Shown piece after piece: positions 49,077 through 59,100 of a stretch of 64,000 bases of DNA. The notes below the pieces were generated by a model that was not told the DNA's origin, did not search any database, and saw nothing but the letters and a program-made list of their open reading frames with translations. Origin of the DNA: an uncultured Butyricicoccus sp. (GTDB taxonomy: Bacteria; Bacillota; Clostridia; Oscillospirales; Butyricicoccaceae); assembly GCA_934532985.1 (NCBI GenBank), contig CAKTAV010000001.1:62001-126000 (forward strand), read 5' to 3'. Position numbers and translations under genes: made by a program. Every line of letters starts with the position of its first letter. The stretch's first letter is position 1.

Positions 49077-50198
49077 TTAGTTCAAAAAGTCCTTCAGCTT
49101 CTTGGAGCGGCTCGGATGACGCAGCTTACGCAGCGCCTTCGCCTCGATCTGGCGAATACGTTCGCGCGTTACGTTGAACTCCTTGCCGACTTCCTCCAGC
49201 GTGCGGGTGCGTCCGTCCTCAATGCCGAAGCGCAGACGCAGAACCTTTGCCTCACGCGGCGTCAGCGTCTGCAACACCTCCACCAGCTGCTCCTTGAGCA
49301 GGGTAAACGAAGCGGCCTCCGCCGGCTCCAGCGCCTCGTCATCCGGAATGAAGTCGCCCAGATGGCTGTCCTCTTCCTCGCCGATCGGGGTTTCCAGCGA
49401 TACCGGCTCCTGTGCGATCTTCAGAATTTCACGCACACGCTCAACCGGCATTCCCATCTCTTCCGCAATCTCCTCCGGCTGCGGGTCATGTCCCAGCTCC
49501 TGAAGCAGCTGACGGGACACGCGGATAACCTTGTTGATGGTCTCCACCATGTGTACCGGAATACGGATGGTACGCGCCTGGTCAGCAATCGCACGGGTAA
49601 TCGCCTGACGAATCCACCACGTCGCGTAGGTGGAGAACTTAAAGCCCTTGGTGCAGTCAAACTTCTCTACTGCCTTAATCAGACCCAGATTGCCCTCCTG
49701 AATCAGATCCAGGAACAACATACCGCGTCCGACATAGCGCTTGGCAATCGAGACAACCAGTCGCAGGTTGGCTTCTGCCAGACGGCGCTTGGCCTCTTCG
49801 TCGCCGTTTGCCATACGCTGCGCCAGCTCAATCTCTTCCTCCGGACTCAGCAGATCCACCTTGCCGATTTCCTTCAGATACATACGAACCGGATCATCAA
49901 TTGCAAAGCCGTCCGCCATCGCGTCGGTGTCCGCAATCTCTTCCTCGGTGACCTCTTCTACATTGTCCTCCGAGAATTCCTCTTCGGTGTTGCTCAGTGC
50001 CGCAATCGCCTCTGCGCCGACGATGGTTACACCCGCCGCCTCCAGCTCACTATACAGCGTGTCCAGTTCTTCCGACTCTAGGTTGATATCCGACAGGGCA
50101 TCCGACATCTCTTTGAGCGTCAGCTTGCCCTTTTTCTTGCCCAGCGCAAGGAGATCCTTAATGGCCTGTTCCTTCTTTGCATCGAGTTCCTGTGTCAT
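49077..50198 (-). CDS. rpoD: Principal sigma factor of RNA polymerase (sigma-70/SigA)
   Basis: The 373-residue protein has sigma region 1.2 (DPVRMYLKEIGKVDLL) and region 2 (NLRLVVSIAKRYVGRGMLFLD, FKFSTYATWWIRQAI). Regions 3 and 4 follow, with the promoter helix EVGKEFNVTRERIRQIEAKAL. It directs transcription of most growth genes. The N-terminal region 1.1 is short and acidic, as in Firmicutes SigA. I chose the ATG at 50198, ten bases after GGAGG. It follows dnaG by 53 bases. Most promoters found in this window fit its TTGACA-17-TATAAT pattern. Confidence 0.97.
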   Translation of the reverse strand: MTQELDAKKEQAIKDLLALGKKKGKLTLKEMSDALSDINLESEELDTLYSELEAAGVTIVGAEAIAALSNTEEEFSEDNVEEVTEEEIADTDAMADGFAIDDPVRMYLKEIGKVDLLSPEEEIELAQRMANGDEEAKRRLAEANLRLVVSIAKRYVGRGMLFLDLIQEGNLGLIKAVEKFDCTKGFKFSTYATWWIRQAITRAIADQARTIRIPVHMVETINKVIRVSRQLLQELGHDPQPEEIAEEMGMPVERVREILKIAQEPVSLETPIGEEEDSHLGDFIPDDEALEPAEAASFTLLKEQLVEVLQTLTPREAKVLRLRFGIEDGRTRTLEEVGKEFNVTRERIRQIEAKALRKLRHPSRSKKLKDFLN

Positions 50199-50251
50199 TT
50201 CTTTATTTCCTCCAAATCCATGTTCTGTCAGTCCAACTGACCGGGATAGAT

Positions 50252-52003
50252 TCATTTTGCCTCTTTTTTCTTTCGTTCCGCAAGGCGAAGCAGGCTGTCA
50301 GCGTCCTCCTGCGTCTGCATCGTTCGCTTGAGATATTCATTGTGCACGACCGCAACATAGTCGTGAATCGCCTTCTGCCGTGTCTCCATCGGCACCGGCT
50401 GCGCCAGCACATTGCCCAGATGATCCATCTGTCCCTCGGTCAGCTCCGCTTCCAGATGGGTCGTCGTGATGGGGTGTCCTTCCTCATATAATGTGCAGGC
50501 TTTTTGGTAAATCATGCCCAATAATTGGGATGAAAATTCCTCCGGCGCAATCGCCGCCCGGATTTCCGGAATCAGCGCGCCGTCCTGAAACATCAGCCGC
50601 AGCAGTCCTTCCTCCGCCAGTGCGGAGCGGACGTTTTCATAGCGGAGACTGCGATCCTTGGGCTGTGCCGTCGCCGCAGGTGTCTGTACCTCGCGGTGAT
50701 ACCGCTTGTTCTCCTGCCGTCGCTGCCGCGATTGCTCGCGCTTGACCTCCAGCGCAAAGCTCTGTGCGCTCACTCCGGCGGTCTTTGCCGCCCGCGCCGT
50801 GTACACCTCGCGCTCCACCGCATTGGTCAGCGACGCGACTTCCCGCGCCGCATCGCGCAGAAACAGCACGCGCGCATCGTCCTGCGTCAGGTCATATTTG
50901 TCCTGAATGGTTTGCAGGCGGTACATAATGTGGTTTTCCGACCGCTCAATCAGCTTTCGGAACGCCTCTGCGCCGTGCTCCCGAATAAATTCGTCTGGGT
51001 CTTTCGCGCCCGGAATGCGCAGTACTCGAACGGATAGTCCCGCCCGTCCGAGAATGTCAATCGCCCGCTGTGCCGCCTTCTGTCCCGCGCCGTCCGCGTC
51101 GTAACAGATGACGACGTTTTTGGTGTAGTGCGACATCAGCCGCGCCTGCTCCTCTGTCAGGGAGGTGCCCAGCGAAGCAACCGCGCTGTCAAAGCCCGCC
51201 TGCTGCAGAGCAATGACGTCCATATAGCCCTCTGCCAGCAGAAATTGCTCGCTTTTGGTCTTTTTCGCGACGTTAATCGCGAATAAATTGCGGCTTTTAT
51301 TAAAAATCGTGGTCTCAGGGGAATTCAAATATTTCGGCTTACTGTCGTCCATAACGCGTCCGCCGAACGCAATCACATCGCCCCGAATGTCGATAATCGG
51401 GAACATCACGCGGTTGCGGAACTTATCATAATATGTACCCTTCTGGCTTCGGGCAATCAGTCCCGCCGCGAACAGCTCGTCCTTGCTGTACCCCTTCGCC
51501 GTCATCGCATCCAGCAGGGCGTGAAACGAATCCGGCGCATAGCCAAGGCCAAAGTTGTTCATGGTCTTTTTGCTCAGTGCGCGCTGCTGGAAATACCGCA
51601 GCGGTACTGCCCCCTGCGGGGCATGCAGCTGGGCGTAAAACCAGCGCGCCGCGTCCTTCATCAGGGCCAGCAGGCGCTCCCGCCGCTGCCGCTGTCCGTG
51701 GTCGGCGGTGTCCTGCGGTACTTCCATTCCGTATTGCCGCGCCAGATATTCCACGGCGTCGCGAAACTCCAGCCCCTCGATCTTCATAATAAACCGAATC
51801 GGCCCGCCGCCTGCGCCGCAGCCAAAGCAGTGAAAAATCTGCTTATCCGGCGCCACAGAAAACGAAGCCGTCTTTTCGTTGTGGAACGGACAGAGTCCAA
51901 AATAATTGCTGCCGCTCCGTTTGAGCTTCACATAGCGGGAAACCAAGTCAACAATGTCACAGCGCGCGTTCAGCTCATCCAAAAACCGCTGGTCAATTGC
52001 CAT
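50252..52003 (-). CDS. dnaG: DNA primase
   Basis: The 583-residue enzyme makes RNA primers at the replication fork. It has the N-terminal zinc finger (CPFHNEKTASFSV, FHCFGCGAGG). The catalytic core includes the TOPRIM segments FLLAEGYMDVIAL and VICYDADGAGQKAA. A C-terminal helicase-binding domain is separated by a basic Gln/Arg-rich linker (about 430-460). GGAGG precedes the ATG. It sits between dgt and rpoD, the macromolecular synthesis arrangement seen in Firmicutes. Confidence 0.97.
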   Translation of the reverse strand: MAIDQRFLDELNARCDIVDLVSRYVKLKRSGSNYFGLCPFHNEKTASFSVAPDKQIFHCFGCGAGGGPIRFIMKIEGLEFRDAVEYLARQYGMEVPQDTADHGQRQRRERLLALMKDAARWFYAQLHAPQGAVPLRYFQQRALSKKTMNNFGLGYAPDSFHALLDAMTAKGYSKDELFAAGLIARSQKGTYYDKFRNRVMFPIIDIRGDVIAFGGRVMDDSKPKYLNSPETTIFNKSRNLFAINVAKKTKSEQFLLAEGYMDVIALQQAGFDSAVASLGTSLTEEQARLMSHYTKNVVICYDADGAGQKAAQRAIDILGRAGLSVRVLRIPGAKDPDEFIREHGAEAFRKLIERSENHIMYRLQTIQDKYDLTQDDARVLFLRDAAREVASLTNAVEREVYTARAAKTAGVSAQSFALEVKREQSRQRRQENKRYHREVQTPAATAQPKDRSLRYENVRSALAEEGLLRLMFQDGALIPEIRAAIAPEEFSSQLLGMIYQKACTLYEEGHPITTTHLEAELTEGQMDHLGNVLAQPVPMETRQKAIHDYVAVVHNEYLKRTMQTQEDADSLLRLAERKKKEAK

Positions 52004-52035
52004 GTCTGTCCTTCCCTCCTATCCTGTCGCTCGTG

Positions 52036-53031
52036 CTATTTAATGTTCCAGCTCTTTGGAAGAAATAGCTCGGTATATTTCGCAATCGCATACCGGTCGG
52101 TCATACCGGCGATGTAATCGCAGACGATGCGCTTGTCGCCGTCGCGCTCCCGATTGACCCGGTAGTCCGCCGGAAGCTCGTCCACATGTGCAAGAAAATA
52201 GTCGAACAGCCCGCGCAGCACGACAGTTACCTTACTGGCGTCGCCGTTGGCCTGCCCGTACACGCTGTCAAACAGGTAGGTGCGCAGCGCCATCATCGCC
52301 TCATGTACCTCGTCGTACATGCCGACGTCGTGCTGCTCCTGTCCGTAGCGGATCATATCCGCCACCATCGTGTCAATCCGGTCGCCGTGGTTGTGTCCCA
52401 GCACCGCCAGTGCATCCGCCGGAAGCTGCTGCTCCACTAAAATACCCGCTCGAATCGCATCGTCAATGTCGTGGTTGATATACGCAATGCGGTCGGCGTA
52501 GTGCACAACGCGTCCCTCCAGCGTCTCCGCATGGCGAGTGCCCGTGTGGCACACAATGCCGTTGCGCACCTCCCACGACAGGTTGAGTCCCTCTCCGCCG
52601 CGTTCCAAACAGTCCACCACGCGCAGGCTCTGCTCATTATGACGGAACGTGCACAGCTCGTTGAGCACCCGCTCGCCGGTATGACCGAACGGCGTGTGTC
52701 CCAGATCGTGTCCCAGCGCAATCGCCTCGGTCAGATCCTCGTTGAGCCGCAGGCTGCGCGCAATCGTCCGCGCAATCTGCGTGACCTCCAGCGTGTGCGT
52801 CAGCCGGTCGCGGTAGTGGTCGCCCTCCGGCGAGATAAAGACCTGCGTCTTGTGGCTCAGCCGCCGGAAGGTTTTTGTGTGAATAATGCGGTCCCGATCC
52901 CGCTGGAAGCAGGTTCGGTGGGGACAGGGTTCAATGGGACGGATACGCCCGCGGCTGTTGACCGCCAGCGCCGCCTGCGGACACAGCATGTCCTTTTCGC
53001 GCTGTTCCAGCATTTCACGCGTGGTCTGCAT
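52036..53031 (-). CDS. dgt: Deoxyguanosinetriphosphate triphosphohydrolase-like HD protein
   Basis: The 331-residue protein is a Dgt-type HD-domain phosphohydrolase that removes triphosphate from dNTPs. Motifs are RLTHTLEVTQIARTIAR, ALGHDLGHTPFGHTGE and HYADRIAYINHDIDDAI, with the metal-binding His and Asp residues. I chose the ATG at 53031 with AAAGGAGGGG upstream; the frame extends 45 codons further through the promoter region, which has a TATACT box (53065-53070). It starts the dnaG-rpoD cluster. Confidence 0.92.
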   Translation of the reverse strand: MQTTREMLEQREKDMLCPQAALAVNSRGRIRPIEPCPHRTCFQRDRDRIIHTKTFRRLSHKTQVFISPEGDHYRDRLTHTLEVTQIARTIARSLRLNEDLTEAIALGHDLGHTPFGHTGERVLNELCTFRHNEQSLRVVDCLERGGEGLNLSWEVRNGIVCHTGTRHAETLEGRVVHYADRIAYINHDIDDAIRAGILVEQQLPADALAVLGHNHGDRIDTMVADMIRYGQEQHDVGMYDEVHEAMMALRTYLFDSVYGQANGDASKVTVVLRGLFDYFLAHVDELPADYRVNRERDGDKRIVCDYIAGMTDRYAIAKYTELFLPKSWNIK

Positions 53032-53125
53032 CGCATCCCCTCCTTTGGGAGAAACCCCTCTATTAGTATAATACGCAGTCAAGAGGTGAATTCCTCTTTT
53101 TTCGCGTAAAATCAAAAAAAAATTT

Positions 53126-53767
53126 TTATTCGGACACTTTTCGTCCCATAAAGCGGCTTTCGACATATTCTGCCGTCACCGTTCCCGCCGTTGCGTCCAT
53201 CAGCGCCTGATTCAGCTCGTCCTCGCGTCCCTCCGGCAGAGCGACGGTCAGCGTCACATCCGCGCCGTATTCAATATCATCCACCGTCGCGTCGTGCTCC
53301 GGCAGCAGCTTTTGAATCGCATCGTGCATGTTGTACGGACAGCTGAGCAGCATCAGCGAATAGCGGTCCATCTGCGCGATGCCCGCCGCCGCCAGTGCAA
53401 TCTGTGCGCCCTTGGTGTATGCCCGCGCCAGTCCGCCCGTTCCCAGCAGCACACCGCCGAAATATCGCGTGACCACGCAGACGGCGTTGGTTACACCGGC
53501 ATGGCGCAGCACCTCCAAAATCGGCATGCCCGCCGTGCCCTGCGGCTCGCCGTCGTCCGAATAGCGCATATAATTGCCCTCTCGAATAATGTAGGCATAG
53601 CAATGATGCTTGGAGTCGCGGTACTTTGCCTTGACCTCATTGAGCCGCGCCACCGCCTCTTCCTGCGTTTCTACGCGGTAAATATCGCCGATAAATTTGG
53701 ATTTTTTCTCTTCAAAGCGATCGGTTCCGTGCTCTTCATACGGAACCAGATAGCTGTTTTCACTCAT
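53126..53767 (-). CDS. yigZ: YigZ/IMPACT family protein
   Basis: The 213-residue protein has the UPF0029/IMPACT domain with SKFIGD, DDGEPQGTAGMPILEVL and VVTRYFGGVLLGTGGLARAYTKG. A C-terminal DUF1949-like domain follows. Family members are linked to translation control or ribosome-associated functions, but the activity in bacteria is not established. The start overlaps the end of hflX by eight bases, giving a coupled pair with another ribosome-related gene. Confidence 0.93.
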   Translation of the reverse strand: MSENSYLVPYEEHGTDRFEEKKSKFIGDIYRVETQEEAVARLNEVKAKYRDSKHHCYAYIIREGNYMRYSDDGEPQGTAGMPILEVLRHAGVTNAVCVVTRYFGGVLLGTGGLARAYTKGAQIALAAAGIAQMDRYSLMLLSCPYNMHDAIQKLLPEHDATVDDIEYGADVTLTVALPEGREDELNQALMDATAGTVTAEYVESRFMGRKVSE

Positions 53768-55037
53768 CTGCTGTCACCTCATATTCCCGAAGCTGACCAT
53801 ACAGCTTGTCATCGCACTCGATATCCACACGCGTGCCGCCGGCCTCATACTCCGTCGCAAATACCTTGGCCTCCTGATGGATCACATCCAGCCGATAGCC
53901 CTGGTCATACGGAATGAGCAGCATGACGCGGTGCTTACCGCGTCCGAGCGCCTCCTCAATGGCGGCTTTCAGCTCATCCATGCCGCGCCCGTACTTCGCC
54001 GAAATTGCAACGACACCGGTCCCGTTTGGAATCAGGTCGGGGTTGTCGCATTTGTCCGCCTTGTTGCAGACCAAAATCTGCGGAATCGCACCGGCATCCA
54101 GCTGGTTGACTACTTTATCAACGGTCTCCGCCTGCTCACGCCAATCCTCGCGCGAGATATCCACCACGTGCAGCAGCACATCGGCATACGCCAGCTCCTC
54201 CAGCGTCGCCTTAAACGCCGACACCAGATGATGCGGCAGCTTGCGGATAAATCCAACGGTGTCTGACAGCAAAATCTCCTGCGTATCCGAAATACGCAGC
54301 TTACGCGTCGTCGGGTCCAGCGTGTCAAACAGCCGGTCGTTCGCCTCAATATCCGATTCCGTCAGCGTATTTAATAAGGTGGACTTGCCCGCGTTGGTAT
54401 AGCCGATAATCGCCACCAGCGGAATCTCTGCCTTTTTGCGGCGGCGGCGCTGTACCGCACGCACCTTGCGCACATCCTCCAAATCGCGTCGCAGACGGTC
54501 GATCCGACGTCGAATGTGTCGGCGGTCGGTCTCCAGCTGTGTCTCGCCCGGGCCGCGCGTGCCAATGCCGCCGCCCAGACGGGACAGCGACTTGCCCATG
54601 CCTGCCAGACGCGGCAGAATATATTGATACTGTGCCAGTTCCACTTGCAGCTTGCCCTCACCGGTGCGGGCGCGCTGCGCAAAAATATCTAAAATGAGCA
54701 TACTTCGGTCGAGAATTGTTCGTCCGGTCATTTCCTCCAGCGTCCGCATCTGCGACGGGGAAAGCTCATTGTCAAACACGATGAGCGAGGCGTCATTATT
54801 GCGTGCCGTCTCAATCAGCTCCTGCACCTTGCCTTCGCCAAGGAAGGTGCGCGCATCTGGCGCCGCACGGTTTTGCAGAACCTTGGCGACACATTCGCCG
54901 CCCGCCGTCTTGAGCAGCTCCTCCAGCTCGTCCAGTGATTCCCAGCTCGCGTCCTCCTCTGTCGTGAATACATTGGCATGCAGTCCGACGAGTACCGCGC
55001 GCTCCTGCTCCTCTCGGTTTTTCTCCCACGGAGTCAT
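53760..55037 (-). CDS. hflX: Ribosome-associated GTPase HflX
   Basis: The 425-residue GTPase has the HflX N-terminal domain with SPSQMRTLEE, a Gly-rich loop (LGGGIGTRGPGETQLETDRR), a basic coiled helix, and a G domain. The G domain has Walker A GYTNAGKST, the switch DTVGFIRKLP, and NKADK. HflX splits stalled ribosomes under stress. The ATG at 55037 is preceded by GAGGGGG. A TATACT box lies at 55074-55079 without a clear -35. Upstream is a long repeat-filled gap. Confidence 0.95.
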   Translation of the reverse strand: MTPWEKNREEQERAVLVGLHANVFTTEEDASWESLDELEELLKTAGGECVAKVLQNRAAPDARTFLGEGKVQELIETARNNDASLIVFDNELSPSQMRTLEEMTGRTILDRSMLILDIFAQRARTGEGKLQVELAQYQYILPRLAGMGKSLSRLGGGIGTRGPGETQLETDRRHIRRRIDRLRRDLEDVRKVRAVQRRRRKKAEIPLVAIIGYTNAGKSTLLNTLTESDIEANDRLFDTLDPTTRKLRISDTQEILLSDTVGFIRKLPHHLVSAFKATLEELAYADVLLHVVDISREDWREQAETVDKVVNQLDAGAIPQILVCNKADKCDNPDLIPNGTGVVAISAKYGRGMDELKAAIEEALGRGKHRVMLLIPYDQGYRLDVIHQEAKVFATEYEAGGTRVDIECDDKLYGQLREYEVTADE

Positions 55038-55204
55038 AATTTCCGCACCCCCTCAAAAAGAGTATTCCAGTTTAGTATATCATTTTTTGCGTGGGTGTTC
55101 CAGAGGAAGCGAGAAATTTATGTGGGATTATTGCTGGAAGGGTTTCAAAATTTTATCTCTGCTCTCAAAGTAAACCTTACAGTCTTTCGCTCCCTTGTGT
55201 AAAC

Positions 55205-55251
55205 GGGCCGCGTCATGCCAGTGGCATGTGAGCGAAGCGAAAGCGGGATGG
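55205..55251 (+). repeat. Dispersed repeat module D, copy 2
   Basis: This copy matches 36848-36894 in the same orientation and contains ATGTGAGCGAAGCGAAAGC. Confidence 0.85.
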
Positions 55252-55317
55252 CAATTCCTCTGCAACTGACTGAGGGATTGTACGCTAACAAATAGATAAG
55301 AGTTCACCGGCAGCAAT

Positions 55318-55374
55318 ATATCGCGACGCAACCCAGCGTAGCGGTTGTGGCGCGAAGGAGCAAGACCACGAAGC
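55318..55374 (+). repeat. Dispersed repeat module B, copy 2
   Basis: This copy matches 47689-47745 in the same orientation with three differences. Confidence 0.9.
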
Positions 55375-55432
55375 GATCTGTTCATTTACTTGTTATCTAC
55401 CTGTCTGTACTCAAAGAAAATCTTATATTTTT

Positions 55433-55491
55433 CAAATTCCAAACCAGCGAAGCGTTTGGAATTTGAGGAGCGAGGCAATGGAGCGGTCGAG
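55433..55491 (+). repeat. Dispersed repeat module A, copy 2
   Basis: This copy matches 36601-36659 with one difference. The hairpin that follows (GTGCCGATACTTCGGCAC) differs in sequence from copy 1 but keeps a stem with a loop around TTCG. Confidence 0.9.
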
Positions 55492-55593
55492 CTGTGCCGA
55501 TACTTCGGCACAGGGAGGTAGCGGAATTCGCCGATGCGACAGCTGATGCCTCAGCGTGGCGATGTAGCGCAGTGCGTCGCAGCGAGGTCAGCG

Positions 55594-55644
55594 GACAACC
55601 CCTCTGACGCAGCAAGCTGCGCCATCTCCCCTTGCACAGGGGCG
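55594..55644 (-). repeat. Dispersed repeat module C, copy 2 (inverted)
   Basis: This copy is the reverse complement of 42710-42760 with one difference. Confidence 0.9.
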
Positions 55645-55739
55645 ATATTGGTATATGCCATTTACCTGTCTATCCTCAGAGTAAATCTTACTATATCGCG
55701 AAGCGACCGCGTAGTGCGCGTCGAGCGACCGCGACATAC

Positions 55740-55772
55740 AAAAAGAGGCCGCGGCAATCGCCGCAGCCTCTT
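55740..55772 (-). terminator. Terminator after rpmE
   Basis: AAGAGGC-C-GCGGC and GCCGC-A-GCCTCTT form a stem with an AATC loop. On the minus strand it is followed by TTTTTG. Confidence 0.9.
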
Positions 55773-55782
55773 AATCTCTCGC

Positions 55783-55986
55783 TTACTTGTCCAGATTAAA
55801 TCTCTTCTTAAAGCGGTCAACGCGTCCGCCAGTATCTACAAGCTTCTGCTTACCGGTAAAGAACGGATGGCACTTGGAACAAATCTCGACAGAGATATTC
55901 TCCTTCGTAGAAGACGTTTCATAAACCGCGCCGCAAGCACAACGGATCGTCGTCGGTACGTACTTCGGATGGATTCCTTCCTTCAT
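55783..55986 (-). CDS. rpmE: 50S ribosomal protein L31 (zinc-binding type)
   Basis: The 67-residue protein starts MKEGIHPKYVPTTIRCACG and has the four zinc cysteines C16, C18, C36 and C39 of the C+ form. It is part of the large ribosomal subunit near the central protuberance. GAGGTGAAAT precedes the ATG. It is a single-gene unit with its own promoter and terminator, lying between the addAB genes and the repeat-filled gap. Confidence 0.97.
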   Translation of the reverse strand: MKEGIHPKYVPTTIRCACGAVYETSSTKENISVEICSKCHPFFTGKQKLVDTGGRVDRFKKRFNLDK

Positions 55987-56030
55987 TCTTATTTCACCTC
56001 TTTCCGCATAAGCCTTACAGTCATGAAATC

Positions 56031-56059
56031 ATAATACCACACCAAACCGGCAAATGCAA
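56031..56059 (-). promoter_or_regulatory. Promoter of rpmE
   Basis: On the minus strand TTGCAT and TATTAT are 17 bases apart, 45 bases before the rpmE start. Confidence 0.75.
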
Positions 56060-56119
56060 GATAAATTTTCATACAATCGACATTTTCTTTTCCGACGTCT
56101 GACCACTGTCGATTTTCCC

Positions 56120-59100
56120 TTATGACAGCTGTACAATTCCGCCCGTTTGCAGGAAATATAGCACACATCCGGCCACCGGGCGGTCAAACACCAGCTCCAC
56201 CGCCCGCCGATAGGCGTCCAGCTGCGGGCGATATCGCCCCGCCCGCTCCTGCTCCATCCCCAGACGAACGCGGTCGGTCTTGAAGTCCACGATCACATAC
56301 CCCTCCGGCGTGGCAAACAGACAGTCCACGACGCCCTGAAGCAGCACTTCCTCTTCTGGCATCTCCGCCGCCTCCGGCAGATAGTCCCGCGCCGGAACCA
56401 GCACGGAGAACTTAAACTCCCGCCGCAGCTCGTCCGACTGCCGCATCTGCCACATCAATTCGGAGTCAAAGAAGCGCCCAATCCGCATCAGTGAAATACA
56501 CTCTGCCTGCTCTTCGCTCAGAATGTGCTTGTCCCGCAGACGGTCTAGCTCGCGCTCACGTCCCTCTTCCGTTGCGCACGCGTCAAAATCACAGAACTGC
56601 AAAAACAGATGGTGCGCCGTGCCAACCTGCGCCGGCGTCATCGGACGCTCGCCGCGCACAAAGCAGGGACGTCGCAGCGGCTCCGGCAGACGCTTGGGCT
56701 TTGGTGTGCCCTCTCCTGCTTCCTCCGCCCGAAAACTTCCCGCAATGGCGGTCGCCGTCAGCTTGGACGGCAGATTCGCCAGCGCTTCCGCCGGATAAGG
56801 TACCAGCTCCGGCACGGTAAATGTTTCCTCCGGCATGGACGCAAAGCGTACCGGCTCGGCGGCAACCTCCTGCCCAATCTGCGTGTACGGAATTTGGAAC
56901 ACCCGCCAGCCGTCGTCCCCGTGCACGGTCATCGGCGGCGGCGACACGCACGCCGCCCGCAGCAGCTCCCCGCTCGGGCAGCGCAGTAGCGCCGTACCCA
57001 GCCACGTACTATATTGGTTTGCTGCACGCAGCGCATACGCCGGAATATGCTCCAGCGACGCCAGTATCTCCCACCGGCGCACCGCCCGCGTCACGTTGTC
57101 AAACGATGCAGTTACAATCAGCTTTTCCTTCGCTCGCGTCATGCCGACATACAGCACGCGCAGCTCTTCGCTGACGTTTTCGTCGCGCAGACGGCACGCC
57201 AGCGCCAGTCGATCCACGCCGTCATATTGCAGCCCGCGCTCTGTATCAAAGCACTTCATCGCGATGCCCAGCTGCTCATGCAGCAGCACCGGACGGGTCA
57301 AATCCGTCTCATTAAACCGTTTGCCGCAGTCCGCAAGCAGGACAATCGGGAATTCCAAGCCCTTGGATTTGTGAATTGTCATGATGCGCACGGCGTCGGA
57401 CACGCTGCCGCCGCCCGTGATATTCAGTCCCTTTCCCTGCTCCCGCAGGTCGCGCATGGCGCGCACAAACGCAAACAACCCGCGGCTCACGCCCGCTTCA
57501 AACTGTGCCGCCCGTTCCAGCAGCACGGTCAGATTGCGCTGGCGGTTCTTTCCGCCCGGCATCGCGCCGTAAATCGCCATTGCATCCGTCTCGTTCAGCA
57601 GCATCCACAGCAGCTGATGCACGGTCAGATCCGCCGCCCGCATCCGCCAGTCATCCAGCCTATCGCAAAATGTCCGGACATCCTCCCGCTCCTGTGCCGC
57701 CGCGCGCAATGCCGTATAAAAATCGCCGTCCTTCTGCACCAGACGGATTTCCGCCAGATCCTCTTCAGAAAATCCGACAAGCGGCGAGCGCAGCACCGCA
57801 AGCAGCGGCAGATCCTGATGCGGATTGTCCAGCGTTTCCAGCAGCGACAGCGCCGTCAGCACCTCCGGTGCGCCCAGGATTTCGTCCTCCGTGTCACTGC
57901 TCGCCGTAATCGCGTAGCGCTGCAATGCGCTCTGGTAGATCGGCAGGCGCATACTCACCGACCGCATCAAAATGACAAAATCCCCCGGACGGCAGGGGCG
58001 CAGCTGCCGCGTCTCTTTGTCCGTCACGCGAAAGCCGCGGTCCAGCATCTGCCGAATTTTCTGCGCACAGAAATCCGCCTCCAGCTGAATGCGCTCCGGC
58101 GCATCCTCCTCGTCCGATCCCGTTTCCAGCAGACACAGCTCTGTCCGGTAATCCTCGCCGGAGTCCAAGTATACTGCCCCCGGATGCAGCGCTTCCCGGT
58201 CGGTATATGCCAAATCGCCCAGTCCCTCGCTCATCACCTGCTCAAACAGCGTGTTGACGCTCGTGAGCACCTCCGGTCGGGAGCGGAAATTTTTCGACAG
58301 CACAATGCGGCGCGGCGCGCCGTCTGTCACGTCCTCCGCATCGCGATACTGCTTATATTTCTGCAGGAAAATCGCCGGGTTCGCCTGACGGAAGCGATAA
58401 ATGCTCTGCTTGACGTCGCCGACCATAAAGATATTGCTCTCGTCCTCGCTCACGGCGCGAAAAATCGCGTCCTGTACCGCGTTGGTGTCCTGATACTCGT
58501 CCACCATGATCTCGGTAAAATGCAGCTCCTTCGCCAGCGGCGTTGGCTGTCCGTCCTCCTGCACCAAGAGCTGAAGCGCATAATGCTCCAAATCATTGAA
58601 ATCCAACACGGATCTCCGCCATTTTTCCTCTGCAAACGCGGTGGAAAACGCCTGCACCGTGTCACACAGCGCACGCACCGCCGGCGCCATCCGCGCCTGA
58701 TCCTCCCGAATCTCCGCTTCGGTCAGACACAGCACCTTTTCGCTCATGTCCTTGGACAGCTCTTTCCAGCCCTCGCGCATCTGCTTGAGCCGGTCGAGAA
58801 AATCCGGATCGGGATAGCCGCGCACCGCACTCAGCCGCGCGCGCGACGCACACAGCTTGCGGCACTGCTCCACCGCCGCATCCCACGCACCGTCCACCAG
58901 CAAGGTCAGCAGCGCCATCGCTTCGGTGCGATCCGCCAAAAACGCCGGTTCATACTTTTCCAGCACGTCCGGCAGTCCCTGCATCTCGTCCAGCGCACCG
59001 TCCAGCAGAGCGATACCGTAGCGCGTCATCTCCTCCGCCCGCTGCTGCAGCTGGACCCCCCACGCCGTATCCACAAAGCGGTCAAACGGCGTTTCATAGC

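Larger units (their letters stand above)
55038..55782. other. Gene-free region packed with mosaic palindromic repeats
   Basis: This 745-base gap contains modules D, B, A and C (copy 2 of each), the inverted CGTACAATCCCTCAGTCA motif (55267-55284), a CTGATGCCTCAGCG segment (about 55541) and the rpmE terminator. Several short frames cross it in different directions, but none has a ribosome site or family resemblance. Confidence 0.8.

Noticed and set aside
55534..56034. A 166-codon plus-strand frame across repeats and rpmE
   Set aside because: It runs antisense to rpmE and through repeat modules and a terminator, so it cannot be a gene.
56075..56114. AATCGACA...TGTCGATT inverted repeat after addA as a terminator
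   Set aside because: The stem is only 8 bp, the loop is about 24 bases and no T run follows, so it is too weak to call.
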